This document shows positions 61,779 through 64,000 of a DNA stretch of 64,000 bases, one piece after another. The DNA comes from Pseudorhodobacter antarcticus (GTDB lineage Bacteria > Pseudomonadota > Alphaproteobacteria > Rhodobacterales > Rhodobacteraceae): the NCBI RefSeq assembly GCF_900110135.1, contig NZ_FOCO01000007.1, positions 85,859-149,858 of the forward strand. Direction: 5' to 3'. Position 1 is the first letter of the stretch. The number at the start of each line of letters is the position of its first letter. A model generated the notes under the pieces. The model was given only the letters and a program-made list of their open reading frames with translations, was not told the origin of the DNA and made no database searches. The position numbers and the translations under genes are program-made.

Positions 61779-61846
61779 ATATAGAAGATCTCACTTGGTC
61801 ACATTTGGTGCCATTTTGGCATATTTGCACGGGTACATCCCTACCG

Positions 61847-61890
61847 GTAGTCCTCAGGACTACTAAAATCTTGTCGAGGACTACTGAAAT
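61847..61890 (+). promoter_or_regulatory. AGGACTAC repeat cluster ahead of the integrase
   Basis: Three copies of AGGACTAC occur: one inverted (GTAGTCCT, 61847-61854) and two direct (61856-61863 and 61877-61884). The two direct copies extend to 14 bases with one mismatch and are 21 bases apart, two helical turns. The inverted and first direct copy form an 8-base palindrome with one central base. The last overlaps the integrase start. The layout fits integrase arm-type sites or an operator. Confidence 0.5.
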
Positions 61891-62966
61891 GTGCTCAATC
61901 CTCGAACGAAAACGCAAAGATGGCACGGTCAGCTATCGCGCACAGATCCTTATAAAGTCGAAGGGCCGGATCGTCCATCAATTGCGTCGAGCTTTGATCG
62001 ACTGACCACAGCGAAGGCGTGGCGACCCGCCGCGGCAAAGAGCTTGAAGCTCCTGGCGGCCTCGACGCTGCACGACGGAAGACAGGCTCGGTTGGCAATG
62101 TCATCGATGACTATCTCAAATCCACTGGTGGCGACATCGGTCGCACCAAAGCCCAAGTGCTGCGTAAAATCCGCGAGGAGGTTGCCATCAGCGATATCCC
62201 ATGTGATGAACTTCGGCCCCGTGACATCACCGACTTCGCCCGGACCCTGTCAAAGGGTAGATCCCCGTCGACCGCTCAGAACTATCTAAGCCATCTCAGC
62301 GCCGTTCTGTCGATCGCGCGAACAGCATGGGATTACGACATGAACCGCGATGTGGCACTGGACGGGATCACTGCTGCGCGCCACCTTAAGCTTGCAGGAA
62401 AATCTAAGTCCCGCACCCGGCGCCCGAGCCTTGACGAGATTGACCGCCTCTTGGCGCATTTCATTGAGACCCACACCCGAGACAAGCGCAGTCTGCCCAT
62501 GCATATCGTAATGACCGATCCTTTGTTTTCATCACGTCGCCAAGAGGAAATCACGCGGCTCACTTGGGAAGATTTCCACGAGGCCGACATGACCCAGCTA
62601 GTGCGCGATATGAAGCATCGAGGGTAGAAGAAAGGCAACGATGTCAGATGCGAAACACCCCCGGAAGCCCTGCGCGCAATGCGGCTGCAACCTCACCGTA
62701 AGGGCAAAATATTTCCCTACAACTCAGACACTGTCAGCCGCAGGTTTACCTTCGCCTGCAAGTTCCTCGATATCGATGATCTGCACTTTCACGATCTTCG
62801 CCATGAGGCAGTGTCAAGGCTGTTCGAGATGGGGAAAACAATCCCGCAGGCCGCTGCTGTTTCGGGACATCGTAGCTGGCAATCCTTGCAGCGATACACC
62901 CATCTTCGGAAAACGGGCGACAAGTATGATGACTGGGCTGGATGGGAGTGTTTGGAGAAACACTAG
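61889..62966 (+). pseudogene. Tyrosine integrase pseudogene next to dusA
   Basis: Three reading frames join into one integrase. It starts MCSILERKRKDGTVSYRAQ in one frame; a one-base loss near 61982 shifts to SSFDRLTTAKAW; a second loss near 62022 shifts to TRRGKELEAPGGLDAARRKTG. The core-binding domain follows (DITDFARTLSKGRSPSTAQNY) and then the catalytic Arg in SSRRQEEITRLTWEDF. TAG at 62625-62627 breaks the frame, where relatives have Gln or Glu. The same frame resumes with the HxLR box HFHDLRHEAVSRLFE, the GH box SGHRSWQSLQRYTHL and the catalytic Tyr. It is inactive as it stands. It is divergent from dusA. Confidence 0.85.
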
Positions 62967-63425
62967 ATGGCTTTACCGCTACGTGGCGGCTAAATTAGTG
63001 TTGGTTGCGGGAGGGGGATTTGACCTGAACCGAACAAGCGCACATTTTCAGAGCTTGTCAACAAAAACGAGTTGACTTTTAAAGTCTACAACATTCAGGT
63101 TACGAGCCTATAATACAACAATTTCAGTTATTTAGGAAAATCAGCCTCTTAGCCACTAAGCCTTTGGTTTCACCAATTTTTCGACCCCGCATTCGCCGAC
63201 ATGTGCCCGCATTCGGCTGCAAACAAAGCGCGAAACGTGCATTCGCGGGTTGATGTGCCGTTGATGTGGACAAAATCACAGCTCTGCTGGATCATGATCG
63301 CAAACGGCCCAGTGCTGACATTGAGTCAGTTCCAACTGCTGCAATGCAGCACGCCTAAACCTGCCGATCAACCAAATCGGATGTATACGGTTGTCGGCTT
63401 CGAAACTACAGTCCATCCTGAAACC
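62967..63425. other. Gene-poor segment inside the mobile region
   Basis: About 460 bases without a convincing gene. It is AT-richer than the chromosome and holds a palindrome GACTTT-T-AAAGTC (63074-63086), a TATAAT at 63112-63117 and three GCATTCG words (63189-63247). It may contain the promoter of the following truncated gene, or be decayed mobile DNA. Confidence 0.4.
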
Positions 63426-63674
63426 ATGAATAGAGAGATCTACGCCAGAATTCGGGACATGTTCGATGTCCCGCAAATGCAAAATAACCTAAGAGGTCTT
63501 TGGGTTGAGGCGATGGTTTGCGAAATCTTGGGGAGCGGCTGGAAGCACACCGGCAGTGACTGGGCAGCTTGGGACCTCGAACGGGAAGATGGGCTGCGAG
63601 TCGAGGTCAAGCAATCTGCTAAGCAACAATCTTGGGGCACATCTACCGGTCCACCTCGTTTTGGTATTGCGGCG
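63426..63674 (+). pseudogene. Truncated PD-(D/E)XK-like nuclease gene, cut by an IS element
   Basis: From ATG 63426 about 83 codons are readable: MNREIYARIRDMFDVPQMQ, NNLRGLWVEAMVCEILG, SDWAAWDLEREDGLRVEVKQSAKQQSW, then GIAAG at the IS edge. The conserved Glu, the Asp in WDLE and the VEVKQ (Glu-x-Lys) set fit a PD-(D/E)XK nuclease fold. Similar uncharacterised proteins occur in islands. A natural C-terminus is missing because the IS5-type end begins at 63675. An in-frame start further upstream is possible. Confidence 0.65.
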
Positions 63675-64000
63675 GGCTCTGTTGCACAAATCTCATGAGG
63701 GATTCATCTTGTGAATCCAGCATGGTAGCTGTGTGGTATGAGTAAACCGACACCCCTCGCCTACAAGACCAGGAACTGGTCCGCCTATAACGAAGCGCTC
63801 AAGCGTCGTGGCTCGCTGACGATTTGGTTCGATCCCACCATGACCTGGGAGGCTGCGCCGACCGGAAAACGTGGCCGACAGCCCGACTACAGTGACGCTG
63901 CGATCCAGACATGTCTGACGATGAAAGTACTGTTCGGCATGGCGCTGCGGCAGACGACGGGGTTTGTCGAGAGCCTCCTGCACCTGATCGACTTGGATTG
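63675..64000 (+). mobile_element. IS5-family insertion sequence, left part
   Basis: The element appears to begin at 63675 with GGCTCTGTTGCACAAATC, typical of IS5-family terminal inverted repeats. A hairpin GGATTCA-TCTTG-TGAATCC lies at 63700-63718. The transposase gene follows. The right end lies outside the window, so the inverted repeat pair and target duplication cannot be checked. Confidence 0.8.
63738..64000 (+). CDS. IS5-family transposase, N-terminal part
   Basis: Open from ATG 63738 to the window end: MSKPTPLAYKTRNWSAYNEA, then LKRRGSLTIWFDPTMTWEA, GKRGRQPDYSDAAIQTCLTMK and FGMALRQTTGFVESLLHLIDLDW. This is the DUF4096/IS5 transposase N-terminus typical of alphaproteobacterial IS5 elements. 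The DDE catalytic part lies past the window. No frameshift is seen in the visible portion. Confidence 0.9.
   Translation, partial: MSKPTPLAYKTRNWSAYNEALKRRGSLTIWFDPTMTWEAAPTGKRGRQPDYSDAAIQTCLTMKVLFGMALRQTTGFVESLLHLIDLD

Noticed and set aside
47153..62627. Two genes with in-frame TAG (RTX at 47153, integrase at 62625) as evidence of amber recoding or suppression.
   Set aside because: TAG is used as an ordinary stop by good genes here (ornithine cyclodeaminase, miaA, dusA), and the integrase also has two frameshifts, so simple gene decay explains both.
63074..63117. TTGACT and TATAAT around 63071-63117 as a promoter for the truncated nuclease gene.
   Set aside because: The two boxes are about 36 bases apart, far from the usual 16-18, so no promoter is claimed.

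Overview
The window looks like chromosomal DNA of a marine-type alphaproteobacterium, most likely a member of the Rhodobacteraceae (Roseobacter group). The signs are the sciP-ctrA pair of cell-cycle regulators, the pyrH-frr-uppS-cdsA-dxr-rseP-bamA-skp-fabZ-lpxA-lpxI-lpxB envelope cluster in the Rhodobacteraceae form without lpxD, a heterotetrameric sarcosine oxidase operon, a yfgM-like/bamB/der block, an alphaproteobacterial LexA motif (GTTC-N7-GTTC), and an intergenic repeat with a core near GGTATTTTTGCCAAG. The genus cannot be fixed from sequence reading alone. No rRNA, tRNA or CRISPR array was seen.

Layout. 1-2.7 kb: start of a ccmF-like gene, then an Lrp/AsnC regulator divergent from arginase and ornithine cyclodeaminase (arginine to proline). 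2.8-9.4 kb: gyrA, two small conserved unknowns, trmFO, gluQRS, hisI and a NifU/IscU-like gene. 9.5-14 kb (minus): a 40-residue membrane peptide behind two perfect LexA boxes, then recG and ligA. 14-16.3 kb: ctrA, sciP and divergent mnmA. 16.5-28.6 kb (minus): the envelope and isoprenoid cluster, including a 45-residue membrane peptide between rseP and bamA. 28.8-37.6 kb (plus): miaA, an AraC-type regulator and an oligopeptide-family ABC importer with a GNAT gene. 37.6-41.2 kb (minus): der, bamB-like and yfgM-like genes. 41.5-47.5 kb: an RND efflux pair and an RTX-repeat gene broken by an in-frame TAG. 47.5-57.7 kb (minus): Atm1-type ABC exporter, LysM protein, RarD-type permease, sodB and soxBDAG. 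57.9-59.8 kb: ccmI, ruvX and a DUF1289 gene. 59.8-61.8 kb: a TauE/SafE permease and dusA.

The right end (61.8-64 kb) is a mobile region. A tyrosine integrase pseudogene with two frameshifts and an in-frame TAG starts about 110 bases from the 5' end of dusA, the known target of dusA-associated integrases. It is followed by a truncated nuclease-like gene cut by the left end of an IS5-family element. This appears to be the dusA-proximal edge of a decaying genomic island that runs past the window.

The most interesting items are the LexA-box-controlled membrane peptide (candidate SOS effector in the style of SidA or TisB), the dusA-linked island edge with its repeat cluster, the sciP-ctrA pair with a CtrA half-site palindrome, and the dispersed repeat that overlaps the miaA start codon. 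Apart from these, most of the window is conserved housekeeping sequence. No complete multi-gene defence or toxin system could be demonstrated.
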